The position numbers and the translations under genes are program-made. The notes below the pieces were generated by a model. The model did no database searches. It was given only the letters and a program-made list of their open reading frames with translations, and was not told the DNA's origin. From Collinsella sp. CAG:166 (GTDB lineage Bacteria; Actinomycetota; Coriobacteriia; Coriobacteriales; Coriobacteriaceae), in contig FR878593.1 in NCBI GenBank assembly GCA_000434535.1, positions 1-43,563 of the forward strand: a stretch of 43,563 bases of DNA, given 5' to 3'. This document shows, piece after piece, positions 1-7,737 of this stretch. Within the stretch, counting starts at the first letter, position 1; every line of letters starts with the position of its first letter.

Positions 1-35
1 TTGGCAGGTGCGCTAGTATAGGGAACAACAGATTC

Positions 36-130
36 GATGCGGGAGTGCCGGCGGTGCAAACCACAAGGCTGAGAGGGCATGGGGCCCAATCCTTTGAACC
101 TGTCAGTTAATGCTGGCGTAGGGAGCATGC
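36..130 (+). promoter_or_regulatory. TPP (thiamine pyrophosphate) riboswitch
   Basis: The conserved THI-box pieces are visible in order: GGGAGTGC after the 5' P1 strand (ATGC, 37-40), the CTGAGAG segment, the GAACCTGTCAG segment, and TAATGCTGGCGTAGGGA followed by the 3' P1 strand (GCAT, 125-128). This arrangement is that of the thiM/thiC leader riboswitches, which sense thiamine pyrophosphate and repress thiamine genes. It is followed at once by an intrinsic terminator and then thiM, so control is most likely by transcription attenuation. Confidence 0.95.
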
Positions 131-140
131 CGCCTTTACA

Positions 141-170
141 GGGGCGCTGTCTATGCACAGCGCCCCTTTT
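141..170 (+). terminator. Attenuator terminator of the TPP riboswitch
   Basis: A perfect 10-bp GC-rich stem (141-150 with 157-166), a 6-nt loop and a TTTT run directly after the stem. It lies between the riboswitch aptamer and the thiM ribosome binding site, as expected for the expression platform that stops transcription when thiamine pyrophosphate is bound. Confidence 0.9.
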
Positions 171-192
171 CTATGCCAAGGAGGCATGTGCA

Positions 193-1032
193 GTGATTGA
201 TTCGGAACAGCTTAAGCAACATGTGGTCAAAGCCGTGGAGGAGATTCGCGCCACCAATCCGATGGCCGGCTCCATCACCAACACGGTGACGATCGACTTT
301 GTCGCCAACGCCCAGCTCGCCGTGGGCGGATCGGCCGCCATGGTCTATCTGCCCGACGAGGGCGAGGCGCTCGTTGCCGGCGGCGGCGCCATCTATCTCA
401 ACATGGGCACGCTCTTCCCCATCTACGAGCAGACGATTCCCCGCGCGGCCAAGGCGGCACACGACGCCGGCAAGCCCTGGGTGCTCGATCCGGTGGGCCT
501 GGGCATCGGCAGCCTGCGCACCCAGCTGGTAAACGAGCTCAAGCAGTACAAGCCCGCCATCGTGCGCGGCAACGCCTCCGAGATCATCGCGCTCGCCGGC
601 CTGTGGGGTCTTGAGGGCGAGGCGGCTGATCTGAGCCGCGTGCGCGGTGTCGATACCACCGACACGGTCGACGCCGCCCGCGATGCCGCCGTGGCGCTCG
701 CCCGTTACACCAGCGGCGCCGTAGTGGTCTCGGGCGAAGTCGACCTGACCACCGACGGCACGACGGTGGCCAAGTCCCACGGCGGCAGCCCGCTCATGTC
801 AAAAATCACCGGCTGCGGCTGCTCGCAGGGCGGCGTGCTGGCCGTGTACGCCTGCGTCACCGATCCGTTTACGGCGGCAGTCTGCGGCACCGCGGTCTAC
901 AACGTGGCCGGCACGCGTGCCGCCGCTGTAGCCGATGCCCCGGCAAGCTTTAAGGTTGCCTTTATCGACGAGCTCTACCGCGCAACCGCCCAGGACATTG
1001 CCGATAACCGACTCGAGCTCGAGGAGGCATAG
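193..1032 (+). CDS. thiM: Hydroxyethylthiazole kinase ThiM
   Basis: Phosphorylates 4-methyl-5-(2-hydroxyethyl)thiazole with ATP to give the thiazole phosphate used by ThiE; a salvage enzyme of thiamine synthesis in the cytoplasm. The protein shows the ThiM pattern SITNTVTIDFVANAQLA near the N-terminus, VLDPVGLG in the middle, RGNASEI, and the late SKITGCGCSQGG segment that holds the conserved Cys and phosphate-binding glycines. I take the GTG at 193 as start because AAGGAGG (178-184) sits 8 nt before it; an in-frame ATG at 79 lies inside the riboswitch and is not credible. This gives 279 residues, normal for ThiM. It is the first gene of a three-gene operon with a thiamine-binding protein and thiE. 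No thiD is seen nearby. Confidence 0.95.
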   Translation: MIDSEQLKQHVVKAVEEIRATNPMAGSITNTVTIDFVANAQLAVGGSAAMVYLPDEGEALVAGGGAIYLNMGTLFPIYEQTIPRAAKAAHDAGKPWVLDPVGLGIGSLRTQLVNELKQYKPAIVRGNASEIIALAGLWGLEGEAADLSRVRGVDTTDTVDAARDAAVALARYTSGAVVVSGEVDLTTDGTTVAKSHGGSPLMSKITGCGCSQGGVLAVYACVTDPFTAAVCGTAVYNVAGTRAAAVADAPASFKVAFIDELYRATAQDIADNRLELEEA

Positions 1033-1035
1033 GCC

Positions 1036-1377
1036 ATGTCCGAGCCTGCAACCAATACCGGCATGAACACACTCGTCGCTGTGGCCATCGCCCCGTGTGG
1101 CACCGGCGATGAGCTGTCCGCCGAGGTCGCCGAGGTCGTACGTGTTATTCGCGAGAGCGGCCTTCCCAACCGCACCACCTCGATGTTCACCGAGATCGAG
1201 GGCGACTGGGACGAGGTCATGCAGGTCGTGCGCGACGCAACCTTTGTGTTGGCGAGCAAGGGCATCCGAACCGAAGTCGTGCTCAAAGCCGATATTCGAC
1301 CCGGATTTACCGACACCATGACCGGCAAACTCGAGCGCATGGAAGCGCAGATCAAAAAGCAGGAGGAAGCACGATGA
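1036..1377 (+). CDS. Thiamine-binding MTH1187/YkoF-family protein
   Basis: Small protein of the MTH1187 (UPF0045) family, ferredoxin-like fold, whose members bind thiamine or its hydroxymethylpyrimidine part. The family pattern is seen in VAVAIAPCGTGDELS near the start, an IRESGLPNRTTSMFTEIEGDW middle and a C-terminal conserved ADIRPG stretch. The real start may be ATG 1036 or the in-frame ATG 1063 (MNTLVAVAIAP), which matches the family N-terminus better. It lies 3 nt after thiM and overlaps thiE by 4 nt (ATGA), so it belongs to the thiamine riboswitch operon. Its job is inferred to be binding or delivery of thiamine or a thiamine precursor; no catalytic residues are evident. Confidence 0.85.
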   Translation: MSEPATNTGMNTLVAVAIAPCGTGDELSAEVAEVVRVIRESGLPNRTTSMFTEIEGDWDEVMQVVRDATFVLASKGIRTEVVLKADIRPGFTDTMTGKLERMEAQIKKQEEAR

Positions 1378-2069
1378 GCATCCGCGACAACCTTGATATC
1401 TCGGCCTATCTAGTACTCGGCCCCGAAAACACGCTGGGACGTCCCGTGGGCGATGTGGTGGCCCAGGCGCTCGACGCAGGCTTTACCTGCATCCAGGTGC
1501 GCTCCAAGGTGGCAAGCGCCCGCGAGATCATTGCGCTGACCGGCGACGCCGCGCAGGCAATCGCACAGGCCGGCAAGACCGGTCAGGTCGCCTTGCTGAT
1601 CGACGACCGCCTTGACTGCGTACTCGCCGCACGCGAGCAGGGTATTGCCGTCGACGGCGTGCACGTGGGCCAGAGCGATATTCCCGTCGAGGTCTGCCGC
1701 AAGCTTCTGGGCCCCGATGCCATCGTGGGCCTTTCGGCCCGTTGCGAAGAGATGCTCGAGTACGTCAAGACCGCCGACATGAGCCTGGTCGACTACCTGG
1801 GCATCGGCCCGCTCCACGAGACCGAGACCAAGCGCGACTGCGGACGCGCAGCCGATGGCTCCATCATCACCAAGAGCTTTGAGGATCTGGCCGCACTCCA
1901 CGCGGCAAGCCCCGTGCCCATCGTAGTGGGCGGCGGCGTCAAGACGGCCGACCTGCCGCAGCTCAAGGCCACCGGCGTCGATGGCTTCTTTGTGGTAAGC
2001 GCCGTCTGCAGTGCCGACGACCCCCACGCTGCCGCCAAGGAGCTTGTCGACACCTGGCAGCAGGCATAA
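1374..2069 (+). CDS. thiE: Thiamine phosphate synthase ThiE
   Basis: Joins hydroxymethylpyrimidine diphosphate and thiazole phosphate to thiamine phosphate. TIM-barrel features of ThiE are present: IQVRSK early, LIDDR, GVHVGQSDIPV, the GIGPLHETETK phosphate and pyrimidine loop, IVVGGGVK and the C-terminal GFFVVSAVCSADDP. At 231 residues it is of usual length. Its ATG overlaps the stop of the preceding gene (ATGA), so translation is probably coupled. Together with ThiM it completes a salvage route for thiazole under riboswitch control. Confidence 0.95.
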   Translation: MSIRDNLDISAYLVLGPENTLGRPVGDVVAQALDAGFTCIQVRSKVASAREIIALTGDAAQAIAQAGKTGQVALLIDDRLDCVLAAREQGIAVDGVHVGQSDIPVEVCRKLLGPDAIVGLSARCEEMLEYVKTADMSLVDYLGIGPLHETETKRDCGRAADGSIITKSFEDLAALHAASPVPIVVGGGVKTADLPQLKATGVDGFFVVSAVCSADDPHAAAKELVDTWQQA

Positions 2070-2111
2070 GCCTAGGCCGAGCAGCTGCTCCGCAGCCTCA
2101 TATCTTCAATA

Positions 2112-2161
2112 GCGGAAAGCGCATCCCAGTTTGGACCTCCATTCCGGGATGCGCTTTCCGC
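2112..2161. terminator. Hairpin between convergent thiE and patatin gene
   Basis: A 16-bp perfect inverted repeat (2112-2127 with 2146-2161) with an 18-nt loop. It lies between convergent genes and can serve both strands. There is no clear T-run on either side, so a terminator role is inferred from position and stem length only. Confidence 0.6.
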
Positions 2162-2170
2162 ATGCGACCC

Positions 2171-3040
2171 TTACCCCGCCAGATACGCTTCCAACGCCGG
2201 CAAAGTCGCCTCCGCATCGCGACGACCGATCTGGTAGATGCGCTCGAGTTCATCGGGCTCGCGGCACAGCGACGGCACCTTCACCGATTCGCTCGGACGC
2301 ACCACAAAGATATCGCCGGCGGCCTCACGACGTGCCAGGTCATCGAGCGTGGCATTGTAAACCTCATGCCGATGCTCAAGCGCTGCGACAAACTCCGGAT
2401 AGTGACGGAACACGCGCCGCAGCATGGGCATCACGCTGTTGGGCTGCTTCACAAAGCCCGCCGGCTGCGTGAGCACCACGATATTGCAGTCATATCCCTG
2501 CGCAAACAGCCATGCGCTGGGAATAGAATCGGCCACGCCACCATCCAGATACTTATGCCCGTCAATAGCAACGGGACGCGTCGCCACGGGAATCGCCGAC
2601 GACGCCCGGATCCACTCGATATCCCGCTCGTCGCCATAGGGCAGGTCGTGGTAGACGGCCTTGCCCGTCTCGATATCGGTGCACACGCACGTAAACCGCA
2701 TGGGACAGGCGCGATACGCCTCCAAGTCAATGGGATCGCGCTCGATGGGCACCTCGTGATAGGCAAAATCGGCATTGAACATATCGCCGGTCCGCAGCCA
2801 GCTTGCTACACCCGCATAGCGCTTATCGGCACAATAGGCCTTGTTATAGCGAATGGCACGGCCGATCTGGCGCGATTTAAAGTTGTAGCCAAACGCCGCG
2901 CCCGCCGAGACACCCACCATATGGTCGCAGGTCAAACCGTGCTCCATCCAAACGTCGAGCACGCCCGCCGTATACATACCGCGGTAGCCGCCTCCCTCGA
3001 GCGCCAGCCCCACCGTGCGCGTCATATTTGGCTGTGCCAT
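2171..3040 (-). CDS. Patatin-like phospholipase (YjjU type)
   Basis: Serine lipid hydrolase of the patatin family, acting with a Ser-Asp dyad. The glycine-rich oxyanion motif LALEGGGYRGMY, the nucleophile elbow GVSAG and the catalytic DGGVAD motif are all present and in order. The open frame extends to 3124, but I choose the ATG at 3040 (MAQPNMTRTVGL) because a GGAG lies 8 nt upstream and the conserved fold begins right after. This gives 289 residues, typical of bacterial YjjU-like patatins. No signal peptide is seen, so it is probably cytoplasmic or membrane-associated. Substrate unknown. Confidence 0.9.
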   Translation of the reverse strand: MAQPNMTRTVGLALEGGGYRGMYTAGVLDVWMEHGLTCDHMVGVSAGAAFGYNFKSRQIGRAIRYNKAYCADKRYAGVASWLRTGDMFNADFAYHEVPIERDPIDLEAYRACPMRFTCVCTDIETGKAVYHDLPYGDERDIEWIRASSAIPVATRPVAIDGHKYLDGGVADSIPSAWLFAQGYDCNIVVLTQPAGFVKQPNSVMPMLRRVFRHYPEFVAALEHRHEVYNATLDDLARREAAGDIFVVRPSESVKVPSLCREPDELERIYQIGRRDAEATLPALEAYLAG

Positions 3041-3181
3041 GCGACCATCTCCGTTCCTGCGTTTAAAACCGGGACAAGTATACCCGTCAACATATATCGT
3101 CTCAGTCGCATTTTTATCGGACATCGCATCGTCGCGCTACCATTTGTCGAATAATAGCCGCCCACAGCATGTGCACCCATA

Positions 3182-3187
3182 TATAAT
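3182..3187 (+). promoter_or_regulatory. Possible -10 element before the c-di-GMP gene
   Basis: The roughly 320 bp between the patatin start and the ATG at 3364 is AT-richer than its surroundings. It contains an exact TATAAT (3182-3187) and a TATACT (3202-3207), but no convincing -35 at 17 bp from either. No RNA gene or further ORF is seen in this gap. Confidence 0.3.
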
Positions 3188-3363
3188 TCTGCACTGTTGT
3201 TTATACTACTCAGCAGTTATCAACAGCGAACATTAGCCGGTAAATTAACCCAACAACGCAGCGAGGCGGGGGCTTGGATACACGCAAAGCGCCGAACAAC
3301 AACGCGTGTGCACAACGAGCTCGCCCGACGCAATTCGCCCGACCTCAGAAAGCCGCTTACGAC

Positions 3364-3846
3364 ATGGATACTGTCAGCAATTACACCGAAACGCTCGAAA
3401 AGACCGTTCGCGACCTTCTCGAGCGTCAGGATGATCTGATTAGGACCGCCTTTACCGACCAGCTTACCGGACTTGGCAACCGCGGCGGCTTTGCCCGCTC
3501 CCTCGAGGAGCTCTGGGAGCAGGACACCCCCGTTACCATGGCGTTCATCGATATCGACAATCTCAAGCACTGCAACGACGTCTTTGGCCATGACGAGGGC
3601 AACCGCTATATCTTGCAGGTAAGCCTTTATCTCAAGCTGTATATGAAGGTAGACGAGGCGGCATTTCGTCTGGGAGGCGACGAGTTTGCCATCCTATCTA
3701 CGATTGCGACCGAGGACGACCTCGCCGAACGTCTGGAACACTGCCGAACGGTCCTGCTCAAAACAACGATTCCGAGATGCCTCACTCGTTTAGCTACGGA
3801 GTGTCACATGCCGACCCCGCCCTGGGCGAGGCCCCCAATCGCATGA
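3364..3846 (+). CDS. 5' part of frameshifted c-di-GMP enzyme (GGDEF domain)
   Basis: Encodes a diguanylate cyclase GGDEF domain, with TDQLTGLGNR, FIDIDNLKHCND, and an intact RLGGDEF active site about residue 104. The residues before it (KVDE) do not form the RxxD inhibitory site. The reading frame then leaves the domain: after LEHCRTVLLK the downstream protein is out of frame and ends at 3846. Comparison with the paralogue at 6208 shows the true continuation (FSYGVSHADP...) lies in the next ORF. One extra A in the A4 run at 3760-3763 would restore a single long protein of roughly 900-930 residues. A TTG start at 3274 is also possible; neither start has a strong ribosome binding site. Confidence 0.75.
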   Translation: MDTVSNYTETLEKTVRDLLERQDDLIRTAFTDQLTGLGNRGGFARSLEELWEQDTPVTMAFIDIDNLKHCNDVFGHDEGNRYILQVSLYLKLYMKVDEAAFRLGGDEFAILSTIATEDDLAERLEHCRTVLLKTTIPRCLTRLATECHMPTPPWARPPIA

Positions 3847-6080
3847 CACTCGATGCCGACCATCGCATGTACGACTACAAGCTACGTCATGCCGTACACC
3901 TTGATCGGCGCAATATCTCGCAAGTCCACACCGACGACTTCGAAATAAGCGATCGCATTTTCGACGCCTTTTCGATGCTCAACGAGGGCCGCTATTTCTT
4001 TATCGAGAACTTGGACAAACATCGCACCCTTTGGTCGCAAGGCGCCTTGCGCGATCTTGGCCTTCCCTCGGAGCACATAGACAACTGTCGCGATTACTGG
4101 AAAACGCGCGTGCATCCCGATGACCTTGAGGCCTACATCAACGACATCGACCAGGTCTATAACGGCACCAAGCACCGTCGCGTCATGCAGTATCGTGTGC
4201 GCAATGCCGTCGGCGACTACGTCCTCTGCCGTGCTCGCGGGTTTCGCATCGACGGCGACGAAAATGTCCCCTCGCTCTATGTCGGCGAGCTCGTCAACCA
4301 CTCACTTGCCGAAACCGTCGACGCCGCGACAGGCCTCGGCACCCAGCGCATGTTGGTCAATGCCATCGACGCCTGTCGTTGCGACCGTTGCGAGACGGGC
4401 CTTATAGCGGTGCGCGTTCGTGGCACGACAAAGCTCAACGAGCTCTACGGAGCCGAGGCTGTCGACAACATGCTCGCCGAATACGCAGGCCGCATGCTGT
4501 CGATCACCCGCGGCAGGAGCAGGGTCTACCGTTCACGTAGCGTCCAGTTCGTCGTGCTCAGCAATGACCTGGACCACGAGGCATTCGAGCAACTGACCCG
4601 CCACCTTAAAGAGGCCGTTTTCGCTCCTGTGCAAATCGCAGGCGACACCATTGCTCCCGTCTGTCTTGTCGTCCCGACCTTTTACGAACGCCTGGACTCC
4701 CAAGCATCGACTGTTTTGGGCGAACTCGATCGTCGCCTTCGCACGGCCGGCGGACTTGTTCCCAACGACAGTCTGCCCATACCCGAGATGGAACGCAAAG
4801 GCGCCGTCGCCGAGCACCTCGACATGCTCACAGGCCTCTACCGCCCCAGCGAGTTTATGCGCCGTGCCAATGCCTTCATCAAGGCAAGGCGCGACGGCGC
4901 TTGGTGTATCGCCACCGTCGACATGGGCCACATGCGCCTATTTAACGAATGGTATGGACAGGCCGAAGGCGACCGTATGCTTGCCGATGTGGGCACGGTG
5001 CTCAAGGATATCGAGAACGCCGACATGGGTGTCGCGGGATACTGGGGACAAGACGACTTTTGTCTGCTCATACCCTTTGAGCACGATTTCGTTCACCGAG
5101 TCTATGCGCGCGTGCGCGAGGCTGTAGCCAAGCACGACGACGGCGTAGGCTTTTGGCCGTCCATGGGCGTATGCCCCATCGACGCTAGCGAGGAAATCAC
5201 CATCGATGCCCAGGCCAAGGCCATGTTTACCAATCGACGCGCCAAAAACGACTTCAAGGAGCGCATTGCTATTTTCCGCCCCGAGGAATATGAGCACGAG
5301 ATTGCGTTCCACCGCACGCTGACCGAGTTCCAATACGCGCTCTCAAACGGCCGTATCACGTACTACCTGCAGCCCCAGGTCGATATGGAAACCGGCGAGA
5401 TTATTGGCGCCGAAGCACTCACCCGCTGGATTGACAAGGACGGCTCTCTCATTTCGCCCGCAACGTTTATCCCCGCACTCGAGGAAAGCGGCTTTGTGGT
5501 GACGCTCGACAAGTACATTTGGCAGGGTGTCGCCTCGTGGCTGCGCGAGCGCATCGATCGAGGGCTTCGTGTGGTTCCGGTTTCGCTTAATGTGTCGCGC
5601 GTGGATATCCTTGCCTGCGACGTTGCCGAGCATATGGGGGCGCTCGCCGCCCAATACAACCTACCGCCCGAGCTCATGCGTATCGAGATTACCGAGACGG
5701 CTTATACGGGAGAGTCCGAGGCCGTGGACAAACTGACGGCCGACCTGCACACCCGCGGCTTCTCGACCTATATGGACGATTTTGGCACCGGTCAGTCCAC
5801 GCTCGCGATGCTCAAGAACGTCAACGTCGACGTCATCAAGCTCGACCGCGCCTTTGTGCCCACCGACCGCGATCAAGGCCGCAGCACGCAAATCATTTCA
5901 TCGATGCTCGAAATGGCGCAGTCGCTCCATCTGCCCGTCGAGGTCGAAGGCGTCGAGACAAATGAGCAGGCGAACATGCTACGACAAATGGGTGCCCGCT
6001 ACGCTCAGGGCTTCCTCTACTACCGCCCCATGCCGGCGAAGGATTTTGAGGCATTGCTCGATGGTGGCAATAACAACTGA
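3777..6080 (+). CDS. 3' part of frameshifted c-di-GMP enzyme (PAS-GGDEF-GGDEF-EAL)
   Basis: Continuation of the gene beginning at 3364, in the other frame. Residues 1-40 are the end of the first GGDEF domain. A PAS-like sensor domain follows (about 70-180, with the WKTRVHPDD segment), then two GGDEF-like domains with ruined signatures (RSVQF and GQDDF in place of GGDEF), then an EAL phosphodiesterase domain. EAL catalytic residues look complete: EALTR (about 546), SLNVS, IEITET, DDFGTG (about 667), KLDRAF, EVEGVET and the final QGFLYYRP. The product should hydrolyse c-di-GMP to pGpG; the degenerate GGDEF domains may bind GTP or act structurally. An ATG at 3777 could start a shorter protein, but it has no good ribosome binding site. 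Followed by the paralogous cyclase at 6208. Confidence 0.85.
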   Translation: MPHSFSYGVSHADPALGEAPNRMTLDADHRMYDYKLRHAVHLDRRNISQVHTDDFEISDRIFDAFSMLNEGRYFFIENLDKHRTLWSQGALRDLGLPSEHIDNCRDYWKTRVHPDDLEAYINDIDQVYNGTKHRRVMQYRVRNAVGDYVLCRARGFRIDGDENVPSLYVGELVNHSLAETVDAATGLGTQRMLVNAIDACRCDRCETGLIAVRVRGTTKLNELYGAEAVDNMLAEYAGRMLSITRGRSRVYRSRSVQFVVLSNDLDHEAFEQLTRHLKEAVFAPVQIAGDTIAPVCLVVPTFYERLDSQASTVLGELDRRLRTAGGLVPNDSLPIPEMERKGAVAEHLDMLTGLYRPSEFMRRANAFIKARRDGAWCIATVDMGHMRLFNEWYGQAEGDRMLADVGTVLKDIENADMGVAGYWGQDDFCLLIPFEHDFVHRVYARVREAVAKHDDGVGFWPSMGVCPIDASEEITIDAQAKAMFTNRRAKNDFKERIAIFRPEEYEHEIAFHRTLTEFQYALSNGRITYYLQPQVDMETGEIIGAEALTRWIDKDGSLISPATFIPALEESGFVVTLDKYIWQGVASWLRERIDRGLRVVPVSLNVSRVDILACDVAEHMGALAAQYNLPPELMRIEITETAYTGESEAVDKLTADLHTRGFSTYMDDFGTGQSTLAMLKNVNVDVIKLDRAFVPTDRDQGRSTQIISSMLEMAQSLHLPVEVEGVETNEQANMLRQMGARYAQGFLYYRPMPAKDFEALLDGGNNN

Positions 6081-6138
6081 TACGCTCGCGCGCAAAACGC
6101 CACCGCCGAAGGGGGAATTTGCCTCCATTAGCTGACTT

Positions 6139-6169
6139 ATATCCCCAATTCAAACCGAATTGGGGATAT
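6139..6169 (+). promoter_or_regulatory. 13-bp inverted repeat before the diguanylate cyclase
   Basis: A perfect inverted repeat, ATATCCCCAATTC (6139-6151) with GAATTGGGGATAT (6157-6169) and a 5-nt loop, 39 bp before the next start codon. It is AT-rich at the outer end and has no T-run. It could be an operator or a terminator for the EAL gene; I cannot decide from sequence. Confidence 0.5.
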
Positions 6170-6191
6170 GATACAAACCATTGTTCCGCCC

Positions 6192-6204
6192 AAGGAGGTT
6201 ATCC
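6192..6204 (+). promoter_or_regulatory. Extended Shine-Dalgarno of the diguanylate cyclase
   Basis: AAGGAGGTTATCC matches the full complement of the usual 16S rRNA 3' end (AAGGAGGTGATCC) in 12 of 13 positions, much longer than other ribosome binding sites in the window. It fixes the start at ATG 6208. Confidence 0.75.
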
Positions 6205-6207
6205 ATC

Positions 6208-7737
6208 ATGAACGAGTCATATCGCCTGGGTGAGCAATTGATTATTGCCTATCTCCAACGACTTGCGAATGGCATCTCGACCGCCGAACTCGATGTTGCC
6301 GCGCTGCCTGCTGAGCTACGCGCCGTTGGTGAGCAACTGCAAAAGACGCATGCCATCCTGCAACAAGAGCGCCGGCTGCTTGAGCGCAACGCCTATATCG
6401 ATCCGCTCACCAACTTGGGCAACCGCAGCGGACTCGACCGTCACGTCGAGCAGCTCTGGCGCAAAGGCGACCCCTTCACCTGCGCCTATATTGACATCGA
6501 CCATCTCAAGCATTGCAATGATAGGTTTGGCCACGCCGAAGGCAATCGCTATATTCTGAGCATCTGCCGCACGCTCTCCGAAACCATGGAGCACGATGAG
6601 ATGCTGTTCCGTATCGGTGGAGACGAGTTTGTGCTTATCTCGCTCTCCGCAAACGAGACTGAACTCGAGCAGCGCTTGGAGCAGGTACGTGCCGGGCTGA
6701 TCGAGGCGAGCTCAGATGGCAAGGCGCCCATGATCGCCAGCTTTAGCTTTGGCTGCTCGCGCGTCGATCCACTTGCCGGCGACACGCGTCGCCAGATGAC
6801 GATGGATGCCGATCGCAAGATGTATCGCTATAAGCTTATGCATCGTGTACAGCAACCGGAAAACAATGACGCGCCGCAACGCCCAATCGTCGATCAGCTT
6901 CCCTGCAACGACCGGGTGTTCCAAGCGATCTCCATGAGCTCCGAGACGCGCTATCCGTTCATCCTTAACCTCGATACTGGAGAATCGCAATGGTCGGTTA
7001 ACGCCGTGCGCGATTTTGACCTGCCTTCCCAGCACCCTTTTAACTCACTCGACATGTGGCTCGCCCGCGTTCATCCCGAGGACCGCGACAACGTACGCGC
7101 CGAGCTCGACATGGTGATAAACGGCACGTGGCACTTCCACTACATGCAGTATCGCGTAATGGATGCCACCGGAAAATACGCGCTTTGCGACTGCACGGGC
7201 TACCGCTTGGACGGCACCGATACCGAGCCCAGCATGTATGTGGGCATTATCATCAACCGAAGCCTAGCGGATACGACCGACTCGGTAACGGGCCTGGGCG
7301 ATGTCCACGCGCTGGTCAACGCTATTGGAGAGATGCGCCGCGTGCCGCACGAGGCAGGCTTTATTGCCATTAAGGTCGACGATATCGCCGAGGTCAATGC
7401 CCGCTTTGGATTCGATGCAGGCGACCGCGTGCTCGCCGAAAGCGCCGCCTGCCTCATGGATTGTTCGCGCGGCAAGGGCCGCCTGTTCCGCTCGACGGGG
7501 CCGACATTCGTGGCACTCTTCGATGAGCTCGGCCCCGAGGCAATCGATGAGATCGCAAGCGACATCGAACGGTTCCTGGGTTCCCCCGTGCTCATCGGCT
7601 CGCTTGAATATCAGCCGCCCATTCGCGTGGCCACGCTCCATCTGGACGGCGTCGACCGTCAGCCCGTTTCCATTTTGAACGAGCTCAAAGCGCTACTTGA
7701 AGAAGCACCGCAGGTACCGGGCACCAAGCTGGACTAG
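6208..7737 (+). CDS. Diguanylate cyclase, GGDEF-PAS-degenerate GGDEF
   Basis: Makes c-di-GMP from two GTP. Residues about 1-60 form a helical lead-in, followed by a complete GGDEF domain: DPLTNLGNRS, YIDIDHLKHCND, FRIGGDEFVLI (GGDEF at about 137) and FSFGCSRVDP. The inhibitory RxxD site is absent (EHDE in its place). A PAS-like domain follows (about 240-355) and then a second GGDEF-like domain whose signature is lost (STGPTF). It lacks EAL. Its 509 residues align over the whole length with the first half of the frameshifted gene just upstream, so the two are tandem paralogues, one cyclase-only and one with a phosphodiesterase tail. Start fixed by the strong site at 6192. Confidence 0.92.
   Translation: MNESYRLGEQLIIAYLQRLANGISTAELDVAALPAELRAVGEQLQKTHAILQQERRLLERNAYIDPLTNLGNRSGLDRHVEQLWRKGDPFTCAYIDIDHLKHCNDRFGHAEGNRYILSICRTLSETMEHDEMLFRIGGDEFVLISLSANETELEQRLEQVRAGLIEASSDGKAPMIASFSFGCSRVDPLAGDTRRQMTMDADRKMYRYKLMHRVQQPENNDAPQRPIVDQLPCNDRVFQAISMSSETRYPFILNLDTGESQWSVNAVRDFDLPSQHPFNSLDMWLARVHPEDRDNVRAELDMVINGTWHFHYMQYRVMDATGKYALCDCTGYRLDGTDTEPSMYVGIIINRSLADTTDSVTGLGDVHALVNAIGEMRRVPHEAGFIAIKVDDIAEVNARFGFDAGDRVLAESAACLMDCSRGKGRLFRSTGPTFVALFDELGPEAIDEIASDIERFLGSPVLIGSLEYQPPIRVATLHLDGVDRQPVSILNELKALLEEAPQVPGTKLD

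Noticed and set aside
1..35. Promoter of the thiamine operon at TTGGCA (1-6)
   Set aside because: No -10 at suitable distance is seen and the upstream sequence is cut off by the window edge.
2162..3154. Long plus-strand ORF across the patatin gene
   Set aside because: Antisense shadow of GC-rich coding sequence; the minus strand has GGGYRG, GVSAG and DGG motifs.
3757..3770. Programmed -1 ribosomal frameshift in the c-di-GMP gene
   Set aside because: The local sequence CTC AAA ACA is not a standard slippery heptamer and no strong hairpin follows at the right distance; an indel is simpler.
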